DNA of 64,000 nt from Coprenecus sp949297365 (GCA_963931055.1 OZ006987.1:372001-436000); one strand, 5' to 3'; shown: positions 8,919 through 18,681, numbered from the stretch's first letter. The notes: generated from the sequence alone by a model not told the origin. A program made the numbers and translations.

Positions 8919-10478
8919 TTAATATTTCTTCAAATAAATGTCAAACAAAACCTTTCCGCGCATTAACGTGTCTGTACGAAAACTATTATTCTCACAGCAA
9001 TAAGTTCCATCTACACTTATCAGATTAACTTTTCCTTCTTCTTTTTGCAAGAACCAATCAGCCGTATATTTAAAAGATCCATATTGATTATAACTACAAG
9101 ATAGTTCCGCAACACCATTATCATTCAAAGTCCAAACTCCAAGATTGTCGAACTCTACTATATCATATAAACCATATTTTTGACTAGCCCCGGTTCCTAG
9201 TTTGAATTGCCGTTCAACTTCCGAAAGTTCATACTTGGCCCTCATATCATACATAAAAGGATATAAATCTACATCAAAACCCGTCATGGATAACAATTCC
9301 TGTTCTGATAAATAAATACTTACTTCATATGTTTGCTGTAATTTGGGCTTAGCGATCAGGCTAATATCGTAGTATTTATGGCCAACTATCACGCGCTGAT
9401 TATTATACACATCATACTCAGGTATATCAATACTAAATCCTTTGTCACTAAGCATCACATAAGGATCGCTTACTTTGGTACATTTCGGAGATTCAACCAA
9501 TGATGAAATATTTTCAATGGGTTGATTTGGCTCATAATTTGGTAAGGATACCACCCACGCAATTCCATCATCCCCATCATAAGGGATACTTGTAAAAGAC
9601 ACATACTTTACCATATCTGGCGTAATCTCATATATACTGCTATTGAAACGCAAAGGAGCTCCCAGACAGCAATAATTATCACCCGGATTCATCTTCAGAA
9701 TCCAAGAAGACTCAGCTGCCGTAAAATACTTTATAATCTCAAAAAATATTGATTGTAAAACAAAAATATTACTCCTCAATATAAAAACTGTATTATCCCA
9801 CAAAACAAGGTTAGCTTTCATATTATTTGCCGACCATATATCATATTCGCTGCCAGAAAGGGATAAAGACTGAAGAGTAGACTTTATTAAATTCATCAAC
9901 TTCATATAATTGCCATTAGCCACTGACGTTATACTGACCTTCACCTCATAACCATTATCACACACTTTTGGTTCTCCATCGACCTCTACCTTGTAATCAT
10001 AAATATCTCTCGCCAATTCGAATACTTGATCACAAAGATTCGCAAGCGCTTTGGATTCATTTATCGTATTCAATTTTCTCATTTTGACATTCATTGCAAA
10101 AGTTTGGCCGGCAAATTCAGCTGAAGAGCCGTGACTTTTCGCATAAGTGATGAGGTTGCTGATAGAGACCGTCGCTGACAGTGTCACAGACATACTGCCG
10201 TCAGCCATCGTTACACACGAGAGTTCCTCATAACTTTTCACATTACCGGAAGCGACAGTGGCGATTTCGTCTTTCACCACCTCGTCATTGAGTATCTGGG
10301 TATTCGCCGACACGAACACTCCATAAGCCTGCTCTATGGCTGAGCGCAGGGCATTGGCCGTTGCATCCTCCTTAGTACTGCCCTGTCCGCTGACCACCAA
10401 TGTGACTTCATTCTGTGTCTGAGCATACAAACACAGAGAAATAAGCAATAATACCGCAATTGAAAAAATACGTCTCAT
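8919..10478 (-). CDS. Exported protein with LPP20/FlgT-like N-domain, 519 aa
   Basis: Sec signal peptide (residues ~1-19, ending LYAQTQ). Residues ~22-105 (VTLVVSGQGSTKEDATANAL, RSAIEQAYGVFVSANTQI, SGNVKSYEEL) follow the pattern of the LPP20/FlgT N-terminal fold: an alanine-rich helix, then a short strand ending in S-x-V-x-S-Y. The remaining ~400 residues are not recognised. Base composition changes sharply: the 5' ~350 bp have normal GC and the rest is AT-rich, suggesting a replaced C-terminal part. Last gene of the unit 14083-8919. Confidence 0.6.
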   Translation of the reverse strand: MRRIFSIAVLLLISLCLYAQTQNEVTLVVSGQGSTKEDATANALRSAIEQAYGVFVSANTQILNDEVVKDEIATVASGNVKSYEELSCVTMADGSMSVTLSATVSISNLITYAKSHGSSAEFAGQTFAMNVKMRKLNTINESKALANLCDQVFELARDIYDYKVEVDGEPKVCDNGYEVKVSITSVANGNYMKLMNLIKSTLQSLSLSGSEYDIWSANNMKANLVLWDNTVFILRSNIFVLQSIFFEIIKYFTAAESSWILKMNPGDNYCCLGAPLRFNSSIYEITPDMVKYVSFTSIPYDGDDGIAWVVSLPNYEPNQPIENISSLVESPKCTKVSDPYVMLSDKGFSIDIPEYDVYNNQRVIVGHKYYDISLIAKPKLQQTYEVSIYLSEQELLSMTGFDVDLYPFMYDMRAKYELSEVERQFKLGTGASQKYGLYDIVEFDNLGVWTLNDNGVAELSCSYNQYGSFKYTADWFLQKEEGKVNLISVDGTYCCENNSFRTDTLMRGKVLFDIYLKKY

Positions 10479-10488
10479 AATTTATTTA

Positions 10489-10992
10489 CTATTTTGCTTT
10501 TATAGTTTTTGTTTCTCTTGTCGCTCCGGTTGTCCCAGTAACTTCATCTATAGTCAGAACCTCTTCTGACAATCTTGGATTGTTCCTCTGTTTAAGTTCC
10601 ACTAATGCATTTCTGACATCTCGGCACAATTCAGTGCATCCGATTATATTATTATTCAAATCGTTGTCTTGACTTGACAACATCAACGATGTACCGGCAG
10701 GAATACCCGAATGATGCAATCCGCATCTTACAACACTACAGAAATAGTTACCATTATGATTATGATTGTAATTATACCTTTCATATTTATTTAGACCTTG
10801 CAATTCATGCAGCGCATTACGGAATTGTGTTGCACTATTATTCGGATCATTCCAATCATTTGCAGGGTCCAGACATTTACCAAGCATTTCTATAACGAGC
10901 GTCAATATGATAAAAGCGATGTATGCCCTATCTTTTTTTCGTAACTCTTCTGCTTCAGAAAGAAGGTGTTCAATCAATTGTCCAAAATTCAT
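10489..10992 (-). CDS. Hypothetical protein, 167 aa
   Basis: Not recognised. The N-terminus is helical and charged (LLSEAEELRKKDR) followed by a hydrophobic stretch IAFIILTLVIEML, possibly a membrane or packing helix. The middle is rich in Asn, Tyr and His (NKYERYNYNHNHNGNY). AT-rich. It lies 10 bp upstream of the 519-aa gene and 25 bp downstream of the TPR protein gene, within the same operon. Confidence 0.55.
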   Translation of the reverse strand: MNFGQLIEHLLSEAEELRKKDRAYIAFIILTLVIEMLGKCLDPANDWNDPNNSATQFRNALHELQGLNKYERYNYNHNHNGNYFCSVVRCGLHHSGIPAGTSLMLSSQDNDLNNNIIGCTELCRDVRNALVELKQRNNPRLSEEVLTIDEVTGTTGATRETKTIKAK

Positions 10993-11017
10993 ATCCGTTG
11001 TTTTTAATGCTGATACT

Positions 11018-12292
11018 TTAATTTAAAATCTCATTAATCTCTTTTTTACTCCATTCGTCTTTCGCATAGGTGAGCAGGAAGCGGCACAACTCGTCCATCC
11101 TGTCGAATCCCATATCTTTCATGCACATAGCGATATTTCCAGCCAGAAAGTCCGTATTCGGCTTCAGTTTCAGACAAAGCAGCAAATACGGCATCGCCCT
11201 TTCCGGCCGTCCTAAGTAACGGTACGATGCGCCGATAAGGTTAAGCGTCTCTGCAGAGATGCCCTCACTGTCAATAGACTGCCGCAACAAGTCCGCAGCT
11301 CTCTCAAAATCCGATTCCGCATAAGCCATGACTGCCTTGCGGTACAAGGAGTCATTTATCGGCCGGCGGATACCGAATGGAGAGACCGCTCCCGGATACG
11401 TCTCTATGACTTGCGAGAATGTCGCTTCATCAGGATTGATTTTATCTGCCCGGCATTTCATGGAGCAAAACAGCAGCATACTCTCATAGACCGCTCCCGT
11501 GTCCGACAAGGTCCGGTTCCAAAGCGAATAGTACTCCGGCTTGTCTTTTAGCGGAGCTGAGGTCACAAATTCCTCATAATAGAACTGACTGTATGGCTTT
11601 GTGTCCGTACATTCTTTCCGTACCTGCTTCGGGTTATGTGCTATCTGATAATCTGCGGAATACACAGACATCTCAAACCTATCGGGCACCGTCTGCAACT
11701 GTCTTACCGCTGATGGCAATCGGGTACTTCCTGTAAGGTAATCCCTTTCCATGAGCAGATAAGCATCTGAAGTAAAGTCCTTAAAATCATACAGCAGGGC
11801 GGCTGTAGTTCCGCACTTGTCTTTTTCGTAACCTTGCCTGACCAAGTCGTACAGATCCACATCTTTCTTATATACGGCATAGTCTATGCGATAGTCCTCT
11901 TTCTTGCAGATATACTCCTGTGCCGGTTTCCCGCCTGTCTGCACCGTCTCTTGCCGAAGCCCCTCGACGACCGCATTGTAATGCAGATCTATTCCGTCAA
12001 CTACATAAGGGAAGTATCCGGCTCCGAGAGAGCTGTAATGCTCCGATGAGGTAAAGATTATATAAGCGCCTATAAGGTCTATCGCCGTCATCCTGTTCTG
12101 TCTGTCAGTTATATTCCTGTTCCGTGACTGTAAGGCGGTGCCGGAGGATACACAAGTGACCCGATAATCCTCAGGTGTTTCCCTGACACTGAATACCGCC
12201 ACCCCCTTCTTATACACATAGGCCTCTCCTTTTGCGTAAAAGGGGCAGGCAAGCATCAGCGTCAGAGCCAGCAATACGCTACAGATCCTCAT
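11018..12292 (-). CDS. Exported TPR-containing protein, 424 aa
   Basis: Signal peptide (LLALTLMLACPFYAKG). The N-terminal ~280 residues are not recognised. Residues ~300-424 form about three tetratricopeptide-like helix pairs (YAESDFERAADLLRQSI, LNLIGASYRYLGRPERAMPY, LAGNIAMCMKDMGFDRM). TPRs usually bind partner proteins, so it may scaffold the other secreted products of this operon. Its start overlaps the end of the upstream 441-aa gene by 14 bp, suggesting coupled translation. Confidence 0.6.
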   Translation of the reverse strand: MRICSVLLALTLMLACPFYAKGEAYVYKKGVAVFSVRETPEDYRVTCVSSGTALQSRNRNITDRQNRMTAIDLIGAYIIFTSSEHYSSLGAGYFPYVVDGIDLHYNAVVEGLRQETVQTGGKPAQEYICKKEDYRIDYAVYKKDVDLYDLVRQGYEKDKCGTTAALLYDFKDFTSDAYLLMERDYLTGSTRLPSAVRQLQTVPDRFEMSVYSADYQIAHNPKQVRKECTDTKPYSQFYYEEFVTSAPLKDKPEYYSLWNRTLSDTGAVYESMLLFCSMKCRADKINPDEATFSQVIETYPGAVSPFGIRRPINDSLYRKAVMAYAESDFERAADLLRQSIDSEGISAETLNLIGASYRYLGRPERAMPYLLLCLKLKPNTDFLAGNIAMCMKDMGFDRMDELCRFLLTYAKDEWSKKEINEILN

Positions 12293-13604
12293 CGTCTCCG
12301 GTTATTGTAATGGATCCCCTCGTAGTCTGCTGACGGACCCCGGCAGATTGTCGTGCCGCATCGGAAGAGCCGGAAGCATTATTAAACTGCTGTCTGAGGG
12401 CATTTGCCTGCTGCGCATTTGAATATGTCCATGCCACCACATAGCCGGCTACTTCAGTCTGGGAAGTAGGATGCACTCCATGCCATTGACGCACCTGTTC
12501 TGTGGCTATATTCAAAGTGGTTTCCTTCGCTTTAACTGCCTGCTCCCATTTGCTGGAGGAGAAATAGGCATTGGAGCCATCGGCATACTCCCTCAGTTTC
12601 TCCACACTTTCCATAGTCTCATTTGCCACCAGATCCTCTGCCGCAAAATTCTTTATATTGTTGATGGCCTGGAGTCTTGCCTGGCTGTATGCGCGACTGA
12701 AGGCCGCCGACTGACGGGAGCCTGTCTCACGGACTTCCTGCTGGCCGAAACCATAAACGACCATCTCGCCTTTCTCGTTATATGTAACCCACACGCCCAT
12801 TCTCATCACCAAATCCGACACAGGCATCTGAAGAATCTTCTCTCTGGAAGACTTGGCCGCACCTGAAGGTATCATCCCATGGCCTCCGCTTTGTATCGTA
12901 GATGCGAATGACTGGAATTCCGGTGAATACTTCAGGCATACAGCCACTTGGTAGTCATCTCCGCCAGACTCTCCTTCCGCAATCCTGACCACAGCGCATC
13001 CTTTGACCATACCGGCGACAAGAGAGCGGATGGTCTGATTAAAATTCTGCTCATACACAGCTTTTTTCTTTTCTGTATTCATCGCCCGTATCTCCTCTTC
13101 GGATACGCCTAAGGCAGACAGAGCATTGTCCATAGACTGGTCGGCAAGCCTCGCCGCCTTTTCCAACATTGTCGCCTTGTCTTTTGAGTCCGGGTCCTCC
13201 CCCTCAACGATGTCCTCAAGGAGCTGGAATCCCCTTCCTGACGAGATCTGTTCTCCAGCCATACGGAGCAGGTTCATCTTTGCGGTCATCTCCGCAATGG
13301 AATACGCGATGTTCCTTGAATTGATAAAACCGGGCATATTACTCGGACGGACGGTCGTAGCGGCACCGACTACATATATCGAGCCGTCCTCGTTGATGAC
13401 ACCTAACGCTTTACCCTGTCTCGCAAGTGACTGGGTCATACTCTCCACCAATGCGTCCTCCGGGTATTGCATAATATCCGCCTGGACATTTTGAGTTTCC
13501 TGAACTGCCTGACTTCCTGCAAGCTCGGCAGGACTTTGCGCGTTTGCCACAGCTGTTGAGAACAATGCTGCGACTGATAACAAAACCGTTGTTTTCATAT
13601 TCAT
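12279..13604 (-). CDS. Exported hypothetical protein, 441 aa
   Basis: Signal peptide (ending TAVANAQ). Contains a conserved-looking region ~50-130 (PEDALVESMTQSLARQGKAL and, further on, RNIAYSIAEMTAKMNLLRM) and an Ala/Gln-rich segment AFSRAYSQARLQAINNIKNF recalling the helix of LPP20-type domains. The C-terminus is Gln/Ser-rich and low-complexity. I have no confident family name; DUF6844-like is possible. It overlaps both neighbours (4 bp ATGA upstream, 14 bp downstream), the tightest part of this operon. Confidence 0.55.
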   Translation of the reverse strand: MNMKTTVLLSVAALFSTAVANAQSPAELAGSQAVQETQNVQADIMQYPEDALVESMTQSLARQGKALGVINEDGSIYVVGAATTVRPSNMPGFINSRNIAYSIAEMTAKMNLLRMAGEQISSGRGFQLLEDIVEGEDPDSKDKATMLEKAARLADQSMDNALSALGVSEEEIRAMNTEKKKAVYEQNFNQTIRSLVAGMVKGCAVVRIAEGESGGDDYQVAVCLKYSPEFQSFASTIQSGGHGMIPSGAAKSSREKILQMPVSDLVMRMGVWVTYNEKGEMVVYGFGQQEVRETGSRQSAAFSRAYSQARLQAINNIKNFAAEDLVANETMESVEKLREYADGSNAYFSSSKWEQAVKAKETTLNIATEQVRQWHGVHPTSQTEVAGYVVAWTYSNAQQANALRQQFNNASGSSDAARQSAGVRQQTTRGSITITGDDEDL

Positions 13605-14083
13605 TCTATGATTTTATAGATTGCATAATAATAAACACTCCTGTCTTCCGAAAACCATCCGCCAAGAGGACATACGCCATTGATATTTCCCAGAACATCT
13701 TCCCTAATAAATTCCGTAAAAGTCTGAATCGATTCGACTTCCATTTCCTCGGCACTATCAATGGTTGTCTCTGATGTCTTCAATTCAGTATACGATGTTA
13801 TCTCGGAGCCGTTGACAAATGACAGCATCTCTCTTTTGGCCTTCGCAGCCCCAACTGTTCTACAGTTTGCCTCAGATTTTGTTCCCACAACAACTTGCGC
13901 GACACTTACAACACAGGTTGCATCATTATATGAATAGACATTTGATCCTCCCTCGCTGATAGTGGATTCACTACTGATATATGCCAGCATTTCCGCATCC
14001 TGCGAGAATAGAGCGTATACACCGAACATAACCGCAATACACAGTGCAACTGCTTTCTTCAAGTTCTTTGAACATCCTTCCAT
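13601..14083 (-). CDS. Small exported LPP20/FlgT-like protein, 160 aa
   Basis: N-terminal signal/anchor (AVALCIAVMFGVYALFSQDAE). The mature part has the same plan as the N-domain of the 519-aa protein: VSVAQVVVGTKSEANCRTVG, AAKAKREMLSFVNGSEI, TSYTEL. First gene of the five-gene unit. Its stop overlaps the next start (ATGA). No TAnnTTTG box is obvious upstream; AGGAGCTATG GCG TAA, a two-codon frame with a good Shine-Dalgarno, lies just before it. Confidence 0.55.
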   Translation of the reverse strand: MEGCSKNLKKAVALCIAVMFGVYALFSQDAEMLAYISSESTISEGGSNVYSYNDATCVVSVAQVVVGTKSEANCRTVGAAKAKREMLSFVNGSEITSYTELKTSETTIDSAEEMEVESIQTFTEFIREDVLGNINGVCPLGGWFSEDRSVYYYAIYKIIE

Positions 14084-14466
14084 AGCTCAAAAATTTACGC
14101 CATAGCTCCTAAAGGCATTTACAAAAAGAAAGTGTGGAGCCGATTCGTCTATTTTTTAAGAGGTTCTGACAAAACCCGAAAGCAAACAGACTGAAACAAT
14201 CCCCACACTCGTATCGTCTGCGTAGAATACACAAGCCAATACAAGTGATGGTGCCGTCGTTCTCCTTGCTTTCATTTGAAACTGTCAGATTTCTTAAAAA
14301 GGATAGAGCGAAAACACTTTCACCAATATGTCTGTTACCCATTTTGCCGGATAACAATACAAATGTAAATATTTTTTTGCTATGACAGCACCTATCAGGG
14401 ATTGTTTCCACGAAAAATAATGATTATCTGGTAGAAATACCCTAGGAGCAGTCAATCTAATACTGC

Positions 14467-14504
14467 AAGGATGTACGAAAAATCTGCATAATCGGTACAC
14501 CCTC
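14467..14504. repeat. 38-bp palindromic repeat, copy 1 (degenerate)
   Basis: Arms AAGGATGTAC and GGTACACCCTC flank an 18-bp spacer. Same family as the copies at 14573, 24350 and 24455; the left arm is imperfect. Confidence 0.55.
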
Positions 14505-14572
14505 AAAAAGTGAAGAACCTCAAAACCTATAAGAATGCGCTGTAGGGGAGGTGTTGCAAAACGCCGGCAATG

Positions 14573-14610
14573 GAGGGTGTACTGCATAACGATAAAAACG
14601 GTACACTCTC
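14573..14610. repeat. 38-bp palindromic repeat, copy 2
   Basis: GAGGGTGTAC and GTACACTCTC are inverted arms around an 18-bp spacer ending AAAACG. With copy 1 these are the main structures in the gap 14084-14664. A 100-aa frame there has no support. Confidence 0.65.
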
Positions 14611-14664
14611 GCAGGGCAGACAGCAGTAGCCGGGCGAAAAGGATGGTGATTCCGGCCTTGACTG

Positions 14665-16071
14665 TTACTGAAAGAATCTCTTGTTGAAATTGACCAGGTA
14701 GAGCTTTTCGGTGGCGCGGGTGATGGCGGTATAGAGCCATTTGAGATCCTCCAGCGAGAGAGAATCCTGCCAGAAAGCATTGTCCACGAAGACGCACTTC
14801 CACTGGCCGCCCTGCGACTTATGACAGGTAATGGCCGTGGAGTACTTAATCTGCAAGGCATTATAATAAGGGTCCTCACGCACGGCCGCATTGCGCTTGC
14901 GCTTCTGGGAGATATTGTCATAGTCGGCATACACGCCCTCGTACAGAGCCGTCTGCTTGTCAGCCGGAAGCGAGGCTGTCTCGGATGCAAGTGTGTCCAG
15001 GATGACCTTGGCCGTAATCTCCACGTCGCCGTAATCCGGAAAGGCCAGCACCGCCTCGGCGAACTGCAGGCCGTAACGCTCCTCGTAATGCGATATCCTG
15101 ATCAGTTCGGCTATATCTCCGTTGGCTATAAAGTCCAGTTCCTCTATCTTGTCCAGAAACTGATAGCAGTTCTTGACCACCATCAGCCGGTCGCCTCTGG
15201 AAAGGGTCTCCTCGCGGGAAAGCACGGAGCCGCGGATACCCTGATTGTATCGGTTGGCCCGCTTGTTGGAACGGCAGAGCACCACCGTCTCCTCTATACC
15301 GTAACGGCTAATGGCGTCATCCAGCGCCTCTATCAAGTCCCCCCCGCCGATACTGTCCACATCGTCAAAGCCCCGGGTGACCAGATGCGGATATTGCGTG
15401 CAGTCTCCTGCGACTATCGCCTGACGCACCTGAGTAGCATTGAATAGTATTCCGGACGAGTCGGCCTGACGCACCACCCGGTCCAGTTCCGCATAATCCA
15501 CACGGGCATACATACCGACATAATCGGGATCAAGAGCCGGACTGGTGTCCAGAGAGACCGGAGGCAACTGAGCCCTGTCCCCTATCAGCACCAGCCTGTT
15601 GCCTTCGCCCTGCCGGATATAGTCAATCAGGTCCTCCAGCAGATTGCCGCTGCCGAACATGGAGTTGTCCGACATCACGGTTATAAGCGAGGCCTCGTCC
15701 ACGAAGTAGCATGTCCTCCTGTCCTTATTCAGGTCCAGGACAAACTTGCCGCCTCCGGCATCCATCGATTTCTGCCTGTATATCTGCTTGTGTATCGTGG
15801 TGGCTTTCTCGCCGGTATAGCCTGACAGCACCTTGGCCGCCCTGCCTGTCGGTGCCATGAGACGGTAACGCATCCCGCATGACTTCATGGCCCGCACAAC
15901 CGCACCGACAGCCTCGGTCTTGCCCGTACCGGCATAACCGTTGACTATCATTATCGCACCGTCACCGCAGACAAAGTCGGAGAACATCCCGAAAAGATGT
16001 CTCTGACAGTCAGTGGGTTCAAATGGAAAGTCATCCAGTATCCTCTGCAACAGAAACTCCCGCACCGCCAT
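14665..16071 (-). CDS. RecD-like/Dda-type superfamily 1 helicase
   Basis: 468 aa ATP-dependent DNA helicase. Walker A GYAGTGKT at 45-52, motif Ia APTGRAAKVLS, Walker B CYFVDEAS, motif III LIGDRAQLPP, and C-terminal UvrD-like motifs TCHKSQGGQW (V) and LYTAITRATEKL (VI). It lacks RecBCD subunit extensions, so it is the short stand-alone form common in Bacteroidales, probably acting in repair or fork processing. Five bp downstream of trkH, so perhaps co-transcribed with it. Confidence 0.85.
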   Translation of the reverse strand: MAVREFLLQRILDDFPFEPTDCQRHLFGMFSDFVCGDGAIMIVNGYAGTGKTEAVGAVVRAMKSCGMRYRLMAPTGRAAKVLSGYTGEKATTIHKQIYRQKSMDAGGGKFVLDLNKDRRTCYFVDEASLITVMSDNSMFGSGNLLEDLIDYIRQGEGNRLVLIGDRAQLPPVSLDTSPALDPDYVGMYARVDYAELDRVVRQADSSGILFNATQVRQAIVAGDCTQYPHLVTRGFDDVDSIGGGDLIEALDDAISRYGIEETVVLCRSNKRANRYNQGIRGSVLSREETLSRGDRLMVVKNCYQFLDKIEELDFIANGDIAELIRISHYEERYGLQFAEAVLAFPDYGDVEITAKVILDTLASETASLPADKQTALYEGVYADYDNISQKRKRNAAVREDPYYNALQIKYSTAITCHKSQGGQWKCVFVDNAFWQDSLSLEDLKWLYTAITRATEKLYLVNFNKRFFQ

Positions 16072-16075
16072 GACA

Positions 16076-17521
16076 TCACACTTTCTTGAATATGAAGAAC
16101 AGCATCAGCAGAGTGTATATCTCCAGACGGCCCAGAAGCATCTCAATAGTCATCACCAACTTGGCGAAAGGCGTAAAATGAGAGAAATTGCCCATCGAGC
16201 CGCATGAGCCGAAACCGGGACCGACATTGCCCAAAGAAGTCATTGAGGCCGATATCGCCTCCTCAAACGTAGGGCCTGTAATACCTATCAGCATGGCTCC
16301 AAGTATAAAGATAAATGTAAACGCCACGATGTACATGACCGCCGAGCGGATTATTGAGGGGTCTATGACATTGTCCCCGACCTTGACCGGTATCACGGCA
16401 TTGGGATGCAGCTGCTTATATACATTGGACTTAAGTACCTTGTAGAATATCCATATCCTGTCCGCCTTGATACCGCCGCAGGTGGAGCCGCTGCAGCCGC
16501 CGTGATACATGGCGAACAGCAGCAGGAAGATGGACAGCAGCGGCCACACGGACGTATCCGCCGTAGCGAATCCGGTCGAGCTCACGATGGACGAGAACTG
16601 GAAGAACGACAGACGCATGGCCTCCCCATATGTCGCCGCATCCCCGCTTATCTTCAGGTCCAGGCCGATCAGAATGGACATAACCAGGCAGAAAGCCATG
16701 AAATACCTGAACACCGGGGACTTGAGCAGTGCCTTGGAACGCTTCACAAACAGCGCGTAGACCATTCCGAAATGCAGGGTGGAGACATACATCGTAACTA
16801 TGCACACAATCTCTATAGCCAGAGAATCATAGTACATGATAGACAGGTTCTTGGTACTGAAACCGCCTGTGGAGACTATGCTCATCGCATGATTCACCGC
16901 ATCGAAAAACGACATCCCGGCCAGCATCAGGGCTACAGTCGTAATCACCGTAATACCTACATAAGTAATGGCTATCACCTTGACCGTCTCCTTAGAGCGC
17001 AGGCGGTAATTGTCCTTGGACAGGGACGATATCTCTATCCTGGATATCCTCATGCGGAACATACTCATCGACGGAAGCACCAGCAGCATGAAGACCATGA
17101 CTCCCATACCGCCGATGAAATGCGTGGATGAACGCCAGAAAAGCAGTCCCTTCGGAAGGATCTCTACATCCGTCAGCACTGTTCCTCCCGTCGTAGTATA
17201 TCCGGACACTGACTCAAACCAGGCATTTGACAGCGTGAACTCTCCGCCCCAGAGCACATACGGCAGCATACCGAAGATGCAGCTCAGGAACCAGGAGAAA
17301 ATCGTAATCGCGAAACCCTCACGGAGGTTGACATTGTCCTGTCCCCTGACAAATATAAGGGGAAAGCTGCCCATCATGGCCGTAATCAGCGCACTCAGAA
17401 GCAAGGGGGAGAACGCTGAGTCAAATCCGTTCACAGCCGATACCGCGAGCGAGATGAACATAAAGATAGCGTTGAAGACCAAGGCTATACCGATATACCG
17501 CGCTACCAGTTTGATATTCAT
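16076..17521 (-). CDS. trkH: TrkH-family potassium uptake channel subunit
   Basis: 481 aa polytopic inner-membrane protein. Four pore-loop selectivity segments are recognisable, each with the key Gly: SGYTTTGGTVL, SIVSTGGFSTKN, SIVSSTGFATAD and TSLGNVGPGFG. TrkH normally needs a cytoplasmic TrkA regulator; none is adjacent. Instead the start overlaps by 4 bp (ATGA) the end of a sensor-like membrane protein gene, so translation of the two is probably coupled. Confidence 0.9.
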   Translation of the reverse strand: MNIKLVARYIGIALVFNAIFMFISLAVSAVNGFDSAFSPLLLSALITAMMGSFPLIFVRGQDNVNLREGFAITIFSWFLSCIFGMLPYVLWGGEFTLSNAWFESVSGYTTTGGTVLTDVEILPKGLLFWRSSTHFIGGMGVMVFMLLVLPSMSMFRMRISRIEISSLSKDNYRLRSKETVKVIAITYVGITVITTVALMLAGMSFFDAVNHAMSIVSTGGFSTKNLSIMYYDSLAIEIVCIVTMYVSTLHFGMVYALFVKRSKALLKSPVFRYFMAFCLVMSILIGLDLKISGDAATYGEAMRLSFFQFSSIVSSTGFATADTSVWPLLSIFLLLFAMYHGGCSGSTCGGIKADRIWIFYKVLKSNVYKQLHPNAVIPVKVGDNVIDPSIIRSAVMYIVAFTFIFILGAMLIGITGPTFEEAISASMTSLGNVGPGFGSCGSMGNFSHFTPFAKLVMTIEMLLGRLEIYTLLMLFFIFKKV

Positions 17522-18315
17522 GACTTCCTGTTCTTGAAGGATTTGTTCTCGTCCACTATCTCCTTGATCTCCTCATTCATGGACTGTATCTGGTCTCCGC
17601 CGTAATCGAAAGTGACATTGTAGCTCTTGCCCGACTGCCTGTAGTCCCTCAGTCCTCTCGACATCTTGACCACCGGCTTTATCACGTACAGGCTGAGCAG
17701 GTAGACGAAGAGGATTATGAGGATGATGCTGGCCGCGTTGGCCACCACTCCGGGCATGATGGAGCGATAATAACTGTCCTGGAGGCTGTTGTAGTTGTCC
17801 GTCAGGATAGTCTGGGAGCTGTCCGACAGTCTCTGAAGATAGTTGCGGAACTTTTCGTACACTACCTGCAGGCGGTTGAAATACCAGTCAGTGCGCTCTT
17901 CCTGAGGACGCAGCCAGACCGACTCTATCTCGCGGGACACCTGCATATAGGCCGAATAGGCATAGCGGACCGAATCCGTCATCTGTCTCTCCTCCTTCGA
18001 GGTCATCACGGAATAGAGCCTGTCGATACTGGACTCGAATTCCTCCGTAGGGATAGTCTCCGGCTGGGCCAGAAGTCCGTCGTCACCTATCTGCCGGAAC
18101 AGGTCCGAATGATATCTGTCACAGGTATTGATCAGGTTCCTGGTCAGGTCCACCGTCATGATGCTGCTTGATATGAGGTTGGAGATATAACGGCTCATAC
18201 GGCCGAATTCAAAAAAGGCCATGACCCCCGAAAGCAGAAGCATCATCACGATGACCAGAGACGCCACATATATCTTGCTCCTGATACCCAGCTTTACTTT
18301 TCCGAACATTGACAT
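17518..18315 (-). CDS. Sensor-like membrane protein with 4-helix-bundle and HAMP-like segment, no output domain
   Basis: 265 aa. TM1 ~15-37, a helical extracytoplasmic region ~38-188, TM2 ~191-212, then a HAMP-like stretch beginning VIKPVVKMSRGL and a short coiled tail ending at residue 265. This is the input half of a chemoreceptor or histidine kinase with no kinase, cyclase or methyl-accepting domain. Its stop overlaps the trkH start. It may sense turgor or ions and act on TrkH directly, but that is inference from context only. Confidence 0.65.
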   Translation of the reverse strand: MSMFGKVKLGIRSKIYVASLVIVMMLLLSGVMAFFEFGRMSRYISNLISSSIMTVDLTRNLINTCDRYHSDLFRQIGDDGLLAQPETIPTEEFESSIDRLYSVMTSKEERQMTDSVRYAYSAYMQVSREIESVWLRPQEERTDWYFNRLQVVYEKFRNYLQRLSDSSQTILTDNYNSLQDSYYRSIMPGVVANAASIILIILFVYLLSLYVIKPVVKMSRGLRDYRQSGKSYNVTFDYGGDQIQSMNEEIKEIVDENKSFKNRKS

Positions 18316-18338
18316 ACAGCAAATAACACTTTATCGGA

Positions 18339-18346
18339 CAAAGATA
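18339..18346 (-). promoter_or_regulatory. -7 box for the sensor-trkH unit
   Basis: TATCTTTG (reverse strand) fits TAnnTTTG, 23 bp before the sensor start and downstream of a terminator. Confidence 0.55.
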
Positions 18347-18377
18347 GTCAATCTATTCAAATACGGATTGAGAAACT

Positions 18378-18415
18378 AAAAAAAGGAAAGAACAGAAGAC
18401 TCCGTTCCTTCCTTT
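18378..18415 (-). terminator. Rho-independent terminator after the TPR/LuxR regulator
   Basis: On the reverse strand AAAGGAAGGAAC pairs with GTTCTTTCCTTT (one mismatch) and is followed by a run of T. It would stop transcripts from the regulator at 18682. Between it and the regulator stop (18416-18681) I see no gene. Confidence 0.65.
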
Positions 18416-18681
18416 CAAACAGGTAAATCGCCGTATAGAACCCTAGATAATACAGCGTGGACAAACTGCACCTTTTCAATCTATCCGCGGCATATGGCCC
18501 CCAACTCTTATGAAACAACTTTTTTTGCCGCACCTGTTCCTTACGAGGGACATATTCATTAATTCACATAGCAAAAATACGTCTTGATTGCTTTTCCTCG
18601 AAGAAAATCATATATACATTATTTGTACAAACACAGCTATGACACATATCAATTGTTGTACAAAAGCCTTTTACAGGGCCT

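Noticed and set aside
14109..14411. 100-codon Cys-rich minus-strand frame
   Set aside because: No Shine-Dalgarno, no -7 box, no domain; could be part of a decayed element but cannot be supported.
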